From Myxococcales bacterium (GTDB lineage Bacteria > Myxococcota > Bradymonadia > UBA7976 > UBA1532): DNA of 64,000 bases. The DNA is taken from assembly GCA_020633515.1 (NCBI GenBank), contig JACKDM010000003.1:1-64000 (forward strand). Reading direction: 5' to 3'. Below are positions 26,063 through 34,528 of the stretch, in pieces. Each line of letters begins with the position of its first letter. The stretch's first letter is position 1. The notes beneath the pieces are model-generated. The model did no database searches. It was not told the origin of the DNA and saw nothing but the letters and a program-made list of their open reading frames with translations. The position numbers and the translations under genes are program-made.

Positions 26063-28087
26063 TCAGAGCGGCGAGTCGCCCTCGAAGGACGCGAACTCCA
26101 GCCGCTCCATCAAGAAGAGCACCTGGTAGACGTCGGCCTCGTCGACGCCCGGGATCGACATCAACCGCCCGAACTGGTCGAGCACCGACTCCCGCCGCCC
26201 CACCGCCTGCCACAGCCGCGCCTGCTTCGGCGTCAGATCGAGCGCCTTCGGCGTGATCACGAGGTGGCGCATCCGCACGAACGGCAGGTGCTCGCGCCCG
26301 TGGAAGTGGCCCTTGAGGTCGTCGAAGGTCAGCCGCCGCTGCACGCCCTCGTTGATCAGCGCGTACGCGCTCGTCTCGAGCGGCACGATCTGCGCCGAGG
26401 TCGCCTCGCCCCGATAGAAGCCATAGGCGCCGTCCGACCAGGAGAAGATCTCGAGCAGCTTCGTCTTGACCTGCTCGACGAGCGCGTTGAAGAGGTCGTG
26501 CGCCGAGATCGCGTTGAGCTGCAACAGCGCATCGCCGAGGCGCCCGTTCATGTCGGGCAGCATCTTCAGCGCCTCGTTGAGCGTGCGCCGCCCGATCAAG
26601 CGCCGCTGCACGAGGTACTCGCCCAAGAGCTCCGAGCGCAGGTTGCTCGTCACGTACTCCGGCCGCCCCCGCCGCCAGAAGATCTCCTTCTTCCGCGTCC
26701 CATTCTCGAAGTGCATCCGCCCCGTCGCCCGGCAGGCGGCGTAGCGATAGAGCAGCCGCGAGAACTCCAGCCGATCGAAGTGCCCCTGGTGATCGGGCGC
26801 CTCCTCCTCCGCCGCCGGCGCCTCGAAGAGCCCCGGCACCGCGTCCGGCGCCACCCACTGCGAGTCGTCGACCGAGACCTGCGCCACCGCCTCACGCCCG
26901 TCGCGCTGCACCACCTCGACGAGCGTATTGAGCCCCATCGGCCCGAAGACCACGCCCTCCCGATCGCGCACCCGGAAGCGGCTGTACGGCGAGAACGTCA
27001 GCTCCTCCTCGACCGGCGCCCCCGCGAGCGGCGGCCGCGTCGACGGCCCCTCGCGCCGCAGGCTCCCCCCGCTCTGCGCGAGCATCGACTCCACCACCCG
27101 ATCGATCCCCTTCTGCCGCTCGAGCTCCTCCTCGATCTCCTTGGCGAAGACCGACTTCATGAACCGCCCCATGTCCTGGGTGGTCACCCGCTGCTTCTCG
27201 TTGAAGAGGTGGTCGAGCAGCGCATCGAGGAACTCGGTCGCCGTCTGGTAGCGGTGCTTCGGATCGCGGGCGAGCGCGCGCCGCAGGATGTCACGCAGCG
27301 TCGGCGACACCCCGCTCGGCAGCTTCTGCAGCGCCGACTCGACGTCACAGTCGCGCACGAGCATCAGCGTCTCGAGCTCGGTCTTGCCGTGGAAGAGCCG
27401 GTTCATCGCCAGCATCTCGTACAGCATGATCCCCGCGCTGAAGAGATCGGCGCGGGTGTCGATCTCGGCGCCCGTCACCTGCTCGGGGCTCATGTAGCCG
27501 AGCTTGCCCTTCATCGTGCCCGAGCGCGTCTCGCTCTCCCGCTTGCGCGCCTTGGCGACCCCGAAGTCGCCGATCTTCACGTCGCCCTCGTAGCCGATCA
27601 GCACGTTCGACGGCGAGACGTCGCGGTGGATGATCGTCAGCGGATTGCCCCGGCTGTCGACCGCCGTGTGCGCCGACTCGAGCCCCTTGAGCGTCTCGGC
27701 GATGATGAAGACCGCGAGCTTGTGCGGCACCCGGATCCGCAGGTGCGTACAGCGGATCAGCAGGTTGAGCAGGTCCTTGCCGAAGACGTACTCCATCGCG
27801 ATGAAGTATTCCTTCTGCACCGACCCGAGATCGTAGATCTGCACCACGTTGGCGTGCTGCAACGAGACCGCGATCTTGGCCTCGTCGATGAACATCGCGA
27901 CGAACTCGTCATTGTCGGCGAGGTGCCGCAGGATCTTCTTGATGCACAGCGTCTTCTGAAAGCCCGCCGCCCCGAACTGGCGCGCGCGCCAGATCTCGGC
28001 CATGCCGCCCGTGCCGATCTGGTCGAGGAGCAGATACTTCCCGAACTGGCGGGGGCGGAACTTCACCGGCGGGGTCGAAGGCTTCAC
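26063..28087 (-). CDS. Ser/Thr protein kinase with GYF_2-like and DUF4388 domains
   Basis: Cytoplasmic Hanks-type kinase of about 674 residues. Kinase domain at roughly 15-290: IGTGGMAEIWRAR, KTLCIKKIL, IIHRDVSPSNVLIG, VKIGDFGVAKA and KLGYMSPEQV. A linker leads to a GYF_2-like module (YSRFRVRDREGVVFGPMGL..WVAP) and then a DUF4388/PatA N-terminal-like domain (HFDRLEFSRLLYRYAACRATGRMHFENG) and LYQVLFLMERLEF-type ending. No membrane segment. This modular type is characteristic of Myxococcota. Start is uncertain: GTGs at 28141, 28087 and 28066 all lack a good ribosome site. Confidence 0.9.
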   Translation of the reverse strand: MKPSTPPVKFRPRQFGKYLLLDQIGTGGMAEIWRARQFGAAGFQKTLCIKKILRHLADNDEFVAMFIDEAKIAVSLQHANVVQIYDLGSVQKEYFIAMEYVFGKDLLNLLIRCTHLRIRVPHKLAVFIIAETLKGLESAHTAVDSRGNPLTIIHRDVSPSNVLIGYEGDVKIGDFGVAKARKRESETRSGTMKGKLGYMSPEQVTGAEIDTRADLFSAGIMLYEMLAMNRLFHGKTELETLMLVRDCDVESALQKLPSGVSPTLRDILRRALARDPKHRYQTATEFLDALLDHLFNEKQRVTTQDMGRFMKSVFAKEIEEELERQKGIDRVVESMLAQSGGSLRREGPSTRPPLAGAPVEEELTFSPYSRFRVRDREGVVFGPMGLNTLVEVVQRDGREAVAQVSVDDSQWVAPDAVPGLFEAPAAEEEAPDHQGHFDRLEFSRLLYRYAACRATGRMHFENGTRKKEIFWRRGRPEYVTSNLRSELLGEYLVQRRLIGRRTLNEALKMLPDMNGRLGDALLQLNAISAHDLFNALVEQVKTKLLEIFSWSDGAYGFYRGEATSAQIVPLETSAYALINEGVQRRLTFDDLKGHFHGREHLPFVRMRHLVITPKALDLTPKQARLWQAVGRRESVLDQFGRLMSIPGVDEADVYQVLFLMERLEFASFEGDSPL

Positions 28088-28175
28088 GTGGAGGCGATCA
28101 GAGGTTCGTCTGCCAGGGGGCGCACCCGTACCAAGTCTCACAAACCCGGCCCGCCGGCAACAGTTCCGCCGCCCC

Positions 28176-28205
28176 GATCACGATCGCGGCGCGCCGATCG
28201 TGATC
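28176..28205. promoter_or_regulatory. Perfect 11-bp palindrome, candidate operator
   Basis: GATCACGATCG and CGATCGTGATC are perfect inverted repeats separated by eight bases. The site lies between two divergent genes, 16 bases upstream of the -35 of the FAD oxidoreductase operon. The length and symmetry are those of a dimeric repressor or activator site. Confidence 0.6.
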
Positions 28206-28221
28206 CCGACCGGCGCAGGCG

Positions 28222-28251
28222 TTGATTCCGCACTCGCCGCTCGCCTACACT
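28222..28251 (+). promoter_or_regulatory. Promoter of the FAD oxidoreductase operon
   Basis: TTGATT (28222-28227), an 18-base spacer and TACACT (28246-28251). It lies about 50 bases before the ATG at 28302 and directly follows the palindrome. Confidence 0.55.
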
Positions 28252-28301
28252 CGCCGCCTTTCGTCCGGCCCCTTGCGCGTGCCGCGGCCCTTGGGAGAGC
28301 G

Positions 28302-29624
28302 ATGCGTCCCGCCGAGACCACCGACACCCTCATCATCGGCGCCGGCCTCGCCGGGCTCTCGTGCGCGCTGCACCTCGACCGCCCCGCCCTCATCGTCGAA
28401 GCCGCCGCGCACGTCGGCGGCAAGGCCATGAGCGAGCAGCACGACGGCTTCACCTTCGACGTCACCGGGCACTGGCTCCACCTCCGCGACCCCGCGATGC
28501 GCGCGCTCGCCTTGAAGCTCTGCGGCGAAGACCACTTCATGCGGATCAGCCGCATCAGCCGCATCTGGTCGCACGGCGTCTACACCCGCTACCCCTATCA
28601 GGCCAACACCTGGGGGCTGCCGCCCGAGGTCGTGCTCGAGTGCGTCATGGGCGCCATCGAAGCCGACCGCCGCCGCCCCGCGACCACCGCCCTCGAAGAC
28701 GAGCCCGAGAACTTCGCCGACTGGATCCGCTACTACTTCGGCGAGGGCATCGCCCGGCACTTCATGATCCCGTACAACGCCAAGCTCTGGGGCGTGCCCG
28801 CCGACGAGATCACCAGCCGCTGGTGCCAGCGCTTCGTGCCCCGCCCCGCGCTCACCGACATCGTCGCCGGCGCCGTCGGGTGCAACGAGAAGGCGATGGG
28901 CTACAACGCCGAGTTCCTCTACCCGCGCACCGGCGGCATCCAGACGCTCGCCGAGGCGCTCGCCGACGCGGTCGGCCGCGAGCGCATCACCCTCGGCGAC
29001 GGCGTCGCCAGCATCGACCCCGAGGCCCGCGTCGCCACGCTGCACAGCGGCCGCCGCGTCGCCTACCGCCACCTCGTCAGCACCATGCAGCTCCCCCGGC
29101 TCGTCGACGCCCTCACCGACGTGCCCGCCGCCGTCCGCGCCGCCCGCGCGAAGCTCCGCGGCAACGAGGTCCGCTACCTCAACGTCGGCGTCGACGGCCC
29201 CCTCGGCCAGCCCGACCACTGGATCTACGTGCCCGAAGAGCTCTGGCCGTTCTACCGGGTCGGCTCGTTCAGCAACGCCAACCCCGCCATGGCCCCCGCC
29301 GGCATGAGCTCGCTCTACATCGAGATGAGCGACCGCGACACCCCGCTCGACGCGCTCCGCGACCGCATCGGCGAAGGCCTCGTCGCCATGGGCCTCATCG
29401 ACACGCCCGCCCGCGTGCGCTTCATGCACGAGCGCCGCATCCACAACGCCTACGTGATCTACGACTTCGCCTACCACGACAGCCGCGCCGCGGTGCACGC
29501 CTGGCTCGACGAGCAAGGCATCGCGAGCATCGGCCGCTATGGCGACTGGAACTACTCGTCGATGGAGGACGCCCTCATCGACGGACGCACCGCCGCCGAG
29601 AAGCTGGGAGCAAAGCCCCGATGA
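28302..29624 (+). CDS. FAD-dependent amine-oxidase/protoporphyrinogen-oxidase-like protein
   Basis: 440-residue flavoprotein. The N-terminus TLIIGAGLAGLSCALHLDRPALIVEAAAHVGGKA is a typical FAD Rossmann fold with GxGxxG and the acidic end of the second strand. FTFDVTGHWLHL and the LYPRTGGIQTLAEAL segment are shared with protoporphyrinogen oxidase and UDP-galactopyranose-mutase-like enzymes. Because the next two coupled genes are a glycosyltransferase and a polysaccharide deacetylase, a sugar-related oxidation or mutase reaction is more likely than haem synthesis, but this is inference. ATG follows GGGAGAGCG. Confidence 0.82.
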   Translation: MRPAETTDTLIIGAGLAGLSCALHLDRPALIVEAAAHVGGKAMSEQHDGFTFDVTGHWLHLRDPAMRALALKLCGEDHFMRISRISRIWSHGVYTRYPYQANTWGLPPEVVLECVMGAIEADRRRPATTALEDEPENFADWIRYYFGEGIARHFMIPYNAKLWGVPADEITSRWCQRFVPRPALTDIVAGAVGCNEKAMGYNAEFLYPRTGGIQTLAEALADAVGRERITLGDGVASIDPEARVATLHSGRRVAYRHLVSTMQLPRLVDALTDVPAAVRAARAKLRGNEVRYLNVGVDGPLGQPDHWIYVPEELWPFYRVGSFSNANPAMAPAGMSSLYIEMSDRDTPLDALRDRIGEGLVAMGLIDTPARVRFMHERRIHNAYVIYDFAYHDSRAAVHAWLDEQGIASIGRYGDWNYSSMEDALIDGRTAAEKLGAKPR

Positions 29625-30352
29625 AGCCCGCCGTCGACGAGGCCCCCGAGGTCTCCATCGTCATCCCGGTCTACAACGAAGAGGGCATCCTCTCCGCCGC
29701 GCTCGCCGATCTGCGCGAGAAGCTCGACGAGGTCGACTTCACCTACGAGATCATCGTCGCCGAGAACGGCTCGACCGACGCCACCATCGCGATCGCCGAG
29801 GCGTTCATCGAGAAGCACCCCGAGGTGCGGCTCCTGTCGATCGGCGAGCCCAACTACGGCAAGGCGCTGCGCCAGGGCATCTTCGCCGCGCGCGGCACCT
29901 TCGTCATCTGCGACGAGATCGACCTCTGCGACGTCGAGTTCTACCGCGTCGCCATGCAGCGGCTCCGCGAAGGCTACAGCCTCGTCGTCGGCAGCAAGCG
30001 CGCGCCGGGCGCCCGCGACCGCCGCCCCGCCTACCGCCGCTTCGCCACCCAGGTCCTCAACGGCATGCTCCGCGTCGCCGTCGGATTCAAGGGCACCGAC
30101 ACGCACGGCCTCAAGGCCTTCCGCCGCGACGCGCTCATCGACATCGTCGAAGCCTGCGTCGTCGACCGCGACATGTTCGCCAGCGAGTTCGTCGTGCGCG
30201 TACACCGCGCCGACCGGCCCTGGATCGAGGTCCCCATCGACCTCGTCGAGAAGCGGCCGCCCTCGATCCACCTCTTCCGCCGGGTCCCCAACGTGCTGCG
30301 CAACATCGTGCGGCTCACCGCGATCATCCGGCTGGGGCGCGATATTCGATGA
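29621..30352 (+). CDS. Family 2 glycosyltransferase (dolichol-phosphate-mannose-synthase-like)
   Basis: 243 residues. VSIVIPVYNEEGILSAALADL opens the GT-A fold; NGSTDAT, and CDEIDLCD in the position of the metal-binding DxD, are diagnostic. The middle and C-terminal parts (GSKRAPGARDRRPAYRRFATQVLN; FKGTDTHGLKAFRR) match the DPM1/polyprenyl-phosphate glycosyltransferase group. No membrane helices. ATG at 29621 overlaps the stop of the flavoprotein gene as ATGA. Confidence 0.88.
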   Translation: MKPAVDEAPEVSIVIPVYNEEGILSAALADLREKLDEVDFTYEIIVAENGSTDATIAIAEAFIEKHPEVRLLSIGEPNYGKALRQGIFAARGTFVICDEIDLCDVEFYRVAMQRLREGYSLVVGSKRAPGARDRRPAYRRFATQVLNGMLRVAVGFKGTDTHGLKAFRRDALIDIVEACVVDRDMFASEFVVRVHRADRPWIEVPIDLVEKRPPSIHLFRRVPNVLRNIVRLTAIIRLGRDIR

Positions 30353-31275
30353 CGGAGACCGCCAGCGTCGGGGTCGACGTCGACAGCCTCCGCCACTACT
30401 ACCGGATCCACGGCCTCGACGAGCACAACGCGACCAACGCCGCCTGGCGCGTCGGCGTCCCGCGCTTCGCCGAGCTCTTCGACGCCGCCGGCGTGCGCGC
30501 CACCTTCTACTGCATCGCCGAAGACCTCGACCTCGACGGCAACGCCGACCTCCTCCGCGAGCTCGCCGACGCCGGCCACGAGATCGGCAACCACACCTGG
30601 CACCACCCCTACGCGCTCACCCGCCTCGAACCGAGCGCCCGCCGCGCCGAGATCGAAGAAGGCCGCCGCCGCCTCGAAGCCGCCGCCGGCGTCCCCGTCC
30701 GCGGCTTCCGCGCGCCGGGCTACACCATCCGCGCCGAGGTGCTGCAAGACGTCGCCGCGACCGGCCACGTCTATGACTCGAGCGTCTTCCCCTGCCCGCC
30801 CTACTACCTCGCCAAGGCCGGCGTCCTCGGCTGGATGCGCCTCCGCGGCCGCGAGAGCCGCAGCGTGCTCGACACCCCCCGCGTGCTCACCGCCCCCCGC
30901 GACCCCTACCGCGCCGACCCCCGCGACCCCTACCGCCGCGGCGACGGCCTCCTCGAATACCCGGTCAGCGTCGCGCTCGGCGTCCCCCTCATCGGCACCG
31001 CCTTCACCGCGCTCGGCAAGACCGCCGCCACCGCCGCCGTCCAGGGCGCCACCCGCCTCCGCCGCCACCTCACCCTCGAGTTCCACGCCGTCGACCTGCT
31101 CTCCCTGCGCGACGACGGCCTCGACCCCGCGCTCGCCGTGCAGCCCGACCTCAAGACCGCCGTCGCCGTCAAGCGCCGCATCTTCGCCCGCGTCCTCGCC
31201 GCGCTCACCGACCACGCCCGCGTCGAGCGCCTCGACGTGCTCGCCGACGAAGCCCTCCTCGGTCACCAGCGATGA
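30349..31275 (+). CDS. Polysaccharide deacetylase (NodB-type)
   Basis: 308-residue carbohydrate esterase family 4 protein. The NodB motifs are visible: VGVDVDSLRHYY with the catalytic Asp pair, HEIGNHTWHHP with the two zinc histidines, and RAPGYTI. It removes acetyl groups from N-acetylated sugars of a polysaccharide, here probably cytoplasmic since no signal peptide is seen. ATG at 30349 overlaps the GT2 stop as ATGA, so the three genes form a tightly coupled unit. Confidence 0.9.
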   Translation: MTETASVGVDVDSLRHYYRIHGLDEHNATNAAWRVGVPRFAELFDAAGVRATFYCIAEDLDLDGNADLLRELADAGHEIGNHTWHHPYALTRLEPSARRAEIEEGRRRLEAAAGVPVRGFRAPGYTIRAEVLQDVAATGHVYDSSVFPCPPYYLAKAGVLGWMRLRGRESRSVLDTPRVLTAPRDPYRADPRDPYRRGDGLLEYPVSVALGVPLIGTAFTALGKTAATAAVQGATRLRRHLTLEFHAVDLLSLRDDGLDPALAVQPDLKTAVAVKRRIFARVLAALTDHARVERLDVLADEALLGHQR

Positions 31276-31309
31276 GCCGCGCGCAGCCCGATCGACCTTC
31301 GGAGGCCTC

Positions 31310-33187
31310 ATGAAGCCGCTGGCCCTCGCGATCCTGATCGCCGGGGCCGCGCTCCCGAGGCTCGCCCCCGCCGCCGACCCCTTCGCCGACGGCGACCCGC
31401 TCGCCCGCCTCCGCGCGCTCGAAGCCGACTGGTTCGCCGAGCGCCCCGACACCCCCCTCGCGCTCGCGCTCACCCCGCCCGACCGCCTCACCACCCGCGG
31501 CCTCGCTTCGGCGCTCGCGCCCCCGCCCATCACCCCGCTCGACGGCTTCGCCGTCCCCGTCGTGCTCAACGGCCCCGTCCGCGACTTCATCGACTTCTTC
31601 CAGCAGCGCGGCCGCTTCATCTATGCCGGCTGGTGGGCGCGCATGCACCGCTACCAGCCGCTCATCCGCCCCATCCTCGAAGAAGCCGGCGTCCCCCCCG
31701 AGCTCATCTACGTCTGCATGATCGAGAGCGGCTTCGACCCCGACGCCGTCAGCCGCGCCGCCGCCGTCGGGCAATGGCAGTTCGTGCAGAGCACCGGCAC
31801 CGAGTACGGCCTCCGCCTCGACGACTGGGTCGACGAGCGCCGCGACCCCATCAAAGCCGCCCGCGCCGCCGCCCGCCACTTCAAGGACCTGCACGCCCGC
31901 TTCGGCTCCTGGCCCCTCGCGCTCGCCGCCTACAACGCCGGCGTCGGCTCCATCAGCCGCGCCATGGCCCGCGCCAACACCAACGACTACTGGCGCCTCG
32001 CCGCCCTCGGCGCCATCCCCGGCGAAGCCACCCGCTACGTGCCCAAGGCCATGGCCGCCATGATCATCGGCCGCGACCCCGCCCGCTACGGCTTCGGCGC
32101 CATCCGCCCCGAGGCCCCGCTCGTCTTCGGCACCGTCGAGGTCCCCGGCGGCCTCGACCTCCAGAGCCTCGCCCGGAGCGCCGACGTGCCCTACGCCGCC
32201 CTCGCCGAGCTCAACCCCGAGCTCCGCCGCGGCTTCACCCCCCCCGACGGCGCCGCCTACCCGCTCCGCGTCCCCCCCGAAGGCACCGACCGGCTGCTCG
32301 CCGCCGTCGACGGCTTCGAAAAGCGCCGCCCCGGCGTCTTCATCGAGCACCGCGTCCGCTTCGGCGAACGCCTCCGCGACATCGCGCTCGCCCACGGCGT
32401 CCGCCAGCGCACCCTCCGCCGCCTCAACGGCCTCGGCCGCGCCGAACCCGACGCCGGCCAGACCCTCGTCATCCCGAAGACCACCGACCAGCCCCCCGGC
32501 GAGCCCATCGAGCTCCTCGTCGTCACCGACCCCGCGCTCGCCTTCGACGTCCCCGGCCGCGTCCCCGTCTACTTCCCCGTCCGCCAGCGCACCGAGCTCG
32601 ACCGCATCGCCGCCTTCTTCGGCGTCGCCCCCGGCCACCTCGCGCTCTGGAACGGCCTCGACCCCCGCGCCCCCGTCGTGCGCGGCATGGTCCTCAAGAT
32701 CTACGTCCCCCCCGACTTCGACCGCGGCTCCGCGCTCCTCGTCGACGCCCGCCGCGCCATCGAGGTCGCCGCCGGCACCGACGCCGCCGACAACGCGCTC
32801 GCCCACGCCCAGAAGGAGCGCCCCCCCGCGCTCAAGCGCATCACCCACACCGTGCGCGCCGGCGACAACCTCTGGAGCATCGCCCACAGACACGGCGTCA
32901 CCGTCGCCACCCTCCGCGCCGAGAACGGCCTCGACAGCGGCGACGCGCTCACCATCGGCCAGGCCATCAAGATCCCCAAGATCGAAGCCCCCCGCCCCAA
33001 AGGCAAAGCCGCCGCCCGCCGCGCCAAGGCCGGCGCCCGCGGCCGCACCGCCTACACCATCCGCTCCGGCGACAACCTCTCCAAGATCGCCCGCAAGTTC
33101 GGGGTCAAGGTCGACGCGCTCCGCAAGCGCAACGGCCTGCGACCGGGCGCCACGCTCCAGCCCGGCCAGCGCATCATGATCCCCTGA
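31310..33187 (+). CDS. MltD-like lytic transglycosylase with LysM repeats
   Basis: 625-residue exported murein hydrolase. A signal peptide (MKPLALAILIAGAALPRLAPAA) leads to the SLT domain: LIYVCMIESGFDPDAVSRAAAVGQWQF with the catalytic Glu, and WPLALAAYNAGVG. Four LysM-type modules follow: two are divergent (FGERLRDIALAHGVR; IAAFFGVAPGHLALWNGLD) and two are good (THTVRAGDNLWSIAHRHGV; TIRSGDNLSKIARKFGV) at the very end. It cleaves peptidoglycan to 1,6-anhydro products. ATG follows GGAGG. Confidence 0.94.
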   Translation: MKPLALAILIAGAALPRLAPAADPFADGDPLARLRALEADWFAERPDTPLALALTPPDRLTTRGLASALAPPPITPLDGFAVPVVLNGPVRDFIDFFQQRGRFIYAGWWARMHRYQPLIRPILEEAGVPPELIYVCMIESGFDPDAVSRAAAVGQWQFVQSTGTEYGLRLDDWVDERRDPIKAARAAARHFKDLHARFGSWPLALAAYNAGVGSISRAMARANTNDYWRLAALGAIPGEATRYVPKAMAAMIIGRDPARYGFGAIRPEAPLVFGTVEVPGGLDLQSLARSADVPYAALAELNPELRRGFTPPDGAAYPLRVPPEGTDRLLAAVDGFEKRRPGVFIEHRVRFGERLRDIALAHGVRQRTLRRLNGLGRAEPDAGQTLVIPKTTDQPPGEPIELLVVTDPALAFDVPGRVPVYFPVRQRTELDRIAAFFGVAPGHLALWNGLDPRAPVVRGMVLKIYVPPDFDRGSALLVDARRAIEVAAGTDAADNALAHAQKERPPALKRITHTVRAGDNLWSIAHRHGVTVATLRAENGLDSGDALTIGQAIKIPKIEAPRPKGKAAARRAKAGARGRTAYTIRSGDNLSKIARKFGVKVDALRKRNGLRPGATLQPGQRIMIP

Positions 33188-33210
33188 CCGCGCCGCCGAG
33201 GAACCCTGCC

Positions 33211-34464
33211 ATGCTCACCGTCGACGACGCCCTCGCCCGCATCCTCGCCCGCATCCACCCGCTCGACCCCGAGCGCGTCGAGCTCACCCGCGCCGCCGGC
33301 CGCGTCCTCGCCGAGCGCATCACCGCCCGCCGCCGCCTCCCCGCCTTCGACGACGCCGCGATGGACGGCTACGCCGTCCGCGCCGCCGACGTGCCCGCCC
33401 CCGGCGTCACTCTCCCCGTCGCCTTCGCCATCGCCGCCGGCCAGCCCGGCGACCGCCCGCTCCCCCCCGGCATGGCCGCCCGCATCTTCACCGGCGCCCC
33501 GCTCCCCCCCGGCGCCGACGCCGTCATCATGCAAGAAGACGCCACCCGCGACGGCGACCGCGTCACCTTCACCGAAGCCCCCAAGCCCGGCCAGCACGTC
33601 CGCCCCGCCGGCGGCGACATCGAACGCGGCGCCCCCCTCCTCGCCCCCGGCCGCGTCCTCACCCCCGGCGACCTCGCCGCCCTCGCCGCCCAGGGCCGCG
33701 CCCAGATCGCCGCCATCCGCCGCCCCGTCGTCGCCATCACCTCCACCGGCGACGAGCTCATCGACATCGACGCCGGCGACCCCGCCCGCGGCCAGATCGT
33801 CAACGGCAACAGCCTCGCGCTCGCCGCCGCCGTCGAAGCCACCGGCGCCATCGCCCGCATCCTGCCCGTCATCCCCGACGACCCCCAGGCCACCCGCGCC
33901 GCCCTCACCCGCGCCGCTCGCGCCGACGTCCTCATCACCACCGGCGGCGTCAGCGTCGGCGACCACGACCACGTCGGCGCCACCCTCCGCGAACTCGGCG
34001 GCGAGGACTTCGGCTTCTGGAAGGTCCGCATCAAACCCGGAAAGCCCTTCGCCTTCGGCCACATCGGCCACTGCGCCGCCTTCGGCCTCCCCGGCAACCC
34101 CATCAGCGCCCTCGTCACCTTCGAAGTCCTCGTCCGCCCCGCGCTCCTCCGCCTCGCCGGCCACCACCGCGTCCTCCGCCGCCCCCGCCCCGCCGTGCTC
34201 GACCACCCGCTCCCCCCCGGCGGCGGCCGCCAGGAGTACCTCCGCGCCACCGCCCGCCGCATCGACGGCCGCCTCCACGTCGACACCCGCCGCAGCCAGT
34301 CCAGCGGCGCGCTCTCGAGCCTCGCCGGCGCCGACGCCCTCGTCATCGTCCCCATCGCCGCCCCCGCCCGCGCCGCCGGCGACACCGTCACCGCGTTGTT
34401 GCTCGGCCCCGACGACGCCTGCGACCGCGAACCGGCATCCGACGCCGAAACCCCGTTGGCATGA
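33211..34464 (+). CDS. moeA: Molybdopterin molybdenumtransferase MoeA
   Basis: 417-residue enzyme that inserts molybdenum into the adenylylated dithiolene cofactor. The family motifs are present: DDAAMDGYAV near residue 50, GAPLPPGADAVIMQE, the MPT-binding STGDELI, NGNSLALAA, ITTGGVSVGDHDHV, KPGKPFAFG and GLPGNPISALVTFE. No other molybdenum cofactor gene is in the window. ATG follows GAGGAACC, 23 bases after the lytic transglycosylase gene. Confidence 0.96.
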   Translation: MLTVDDALARILARIHPLDPERVELTRAAGRVLAERITARRRLPAFDDAAMDGYAVRAADVPAPGVTLPVAFAIAAGQPGDRPLPPGMAARIFTGAPLPPGADAVIMQEDATRDGDRVTFTEAPKPGQHVRPAGGDIERGAPLLAPGRVLTPGDLAALAAQGRAQIAAIRRPVVAITSTGDELIDIDAGDPARGQIVNGNSLALAAAVEATGAIARILPVIPDDPQATRAALTRAARADVLITTGGVSVGDHDHVGATLRELGGEDFGFWKVRIKPGKPFAFGHIGHCAAFGLPGNPISALVTFEVLVRPALLRLAGHHRVLRRPRPAVLDHPLPPGGGRQEYLRATARRIDGRLHVDTRRSQSSGALSSLAGADALVIVPIAAPARAAGDTVTALLLGPDDACDREPASDAETPLA

Positions 34465-34484
34465 AGCGCACACAATGCTACATG
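34456..34484 (+). promoter_or_regulatory. Possible promoter of the sulfatase gene
   Basis: TTGGCA (34456-34461), 17 bases, TACATG (34479-34484). The -35 lies inside the end of moeA. The leader would be about 38 bases. Confidence 0.45.
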
Positions 34485-34528
34485 TCGCCGACACTTCCAC
34501 CCACGCCATCCACCGGGGGGGACCCTCG

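Noticed and set aside
28302..29624. Protoporphyrinogen oxidase hemG/hemY
   Set aside because: Fold is similar but the coupled genes are sugar enzymes and no haem gene is nearby.
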